Below are positions 30,962 to 31,538 of a DNA stretch of 31,538 nt, in pieces. The position numbers and the translations under genes are program-made. The stretch spans positions 1 to 31,538 of the forward strand of contig JAHBMJ010001360.1 of the NCBI GenBank assembly GCA_018398765.1. The letters are read 5' to 3'. The first letter of the stretch is position 1, and each line of letters opens with the position of its first letter. The notes beneath the pieces are model-generated. The model saw only the letters and a list, made by a program, of their open reading frames with translations, did no database searches and was not told the origin of the DNA. This DNA is from Chromera velia (Eukaryota; Sar; Chromeraceae).

Positions 30962-31538
30962 TAGGTAAGTGAGATGGTCTCCAGCGCTCTAGCACTGAGT
31001 TCGGTTTGGATAGCTGAATACAGCTTTAATAGTAGTATACGTACAATGGTGCAATGCCATCGCATAGAAGTGTTATTCAAGAGATTCAGAACAAAAAAGA
31101 CTGTTGAAAAAGCTAGACGATTATCATGATAGTGATTCCTAGTTAGCCTGAGAATCCTAGGTCAGAATTCCACTATGATTATCCTAGATGAAGACACTCG
31201 TGAGTTTTTATAATCATCCATAGATAATGATCTGGTTATATTATATATTTATATCACTTAGCCCATGCTATAATATAATGACATAATGAGACCTGCCGGA
31301 CTTTAACATCATTTCGGACTTTGAAATATAGGATGTTCTATAGTATTTCAACGTTGTTTATATACCTTTAAATTAAATAGACATTCTTTAAAACGTGATT
31401 CTTTTAAGATAAAATTAACATTAAAGAAAAAATTGAAGCTGAACCTGTCAGTGCCAGTGTTAGGAGATTTCAATTTCTGAGTTCTTTTAGCATTCAATTA
31501 TGATAATATATAATATTGTATCTAGAATTTTTTTTTTT
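30962..31538. other. AT-rich end of window, no gene seen
   Basis: AT-rich, with short inverted words around ATCCTAG and TTATAATATA. No protein-like ORF or repeat copy from elsewhere in the window was recognised. Confidence 0.5.

Overview
This window looks like a repeat-rich eukaryotic nuclear contig, most likely from a protist or alga. The evidence is GT-AG introns, long microsatellites, nested transposable elements and no compact bacterial gene order. I could not name the organism. A Penelope-like retroelement whose GIY-YIG nuclease lies upstream of the reverse transcriptase points to the green lineage or protists, where that permuted type is known. I see no confident host housekeeping gene. 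Nearly every coding stretch I can support belongs to, or lies inside, a mobile element.

Layout. 1-2050: AT-rich dispersed repeat, (CA)n tracts, and a cluster of four GAGGGAGAATTC palindromes. 2060-6470: two diverged copies of a ~1.2 kb segment, each followed by minus-strand exon-like units in tandem. A foldback element with G9 tracts lies between them. 6950-7369: RNase H end of an LTR-retrotransposon polyprotein. 7393-14937: a 7.5 kb DNA transposon with 36-bp imperfect terminal inverted repeats, GATC-rich subterminal zones and two convergent genes, the minus-strand one with about six exons. 15200-17415: a palindromic GGAAATC element interrupted by a 1.9 kb LTR-like element with 5-bp target duplications. 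17558-24775: two ~830 bp direct repeats that flank an unknown ORF (18913-20262) and a Penelope-like EN-RT gene (20773-23838). 24718-27185: an element with ~570 bp inverted arms, each carrying the same two-exon gene fragment. 27236-31538: a minisatellite, a 500 bp (CT)n tract, and a putative minus-strand gene at 30032-30954.

The observation I rank highest cuts across these regions. Six separate coding stretches stay in one frame over hundreds of codons but are punctuated by TAA/TAG. I count about 23 in-frame TAA/TAG against 4 in-frame TGA. Five of the six (RNase H, putative transposase, ORF D, Penelope RT, the 30 kb gene) lose their coding reading at a TGA; the end of gene A is ambiguous. Several TAA/TAG sit where glutamine is expected: inside a poly-Gln run, before the PQ of RT motif B, and before the HAD of RNase H. 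This fits a nuclear code in which UAA and UAG encode Gln and UGA is the stop. It also fits element decay by CA-to-TA transitions. The window alone cannot decide, so every CDS below is given with both readings in mind.
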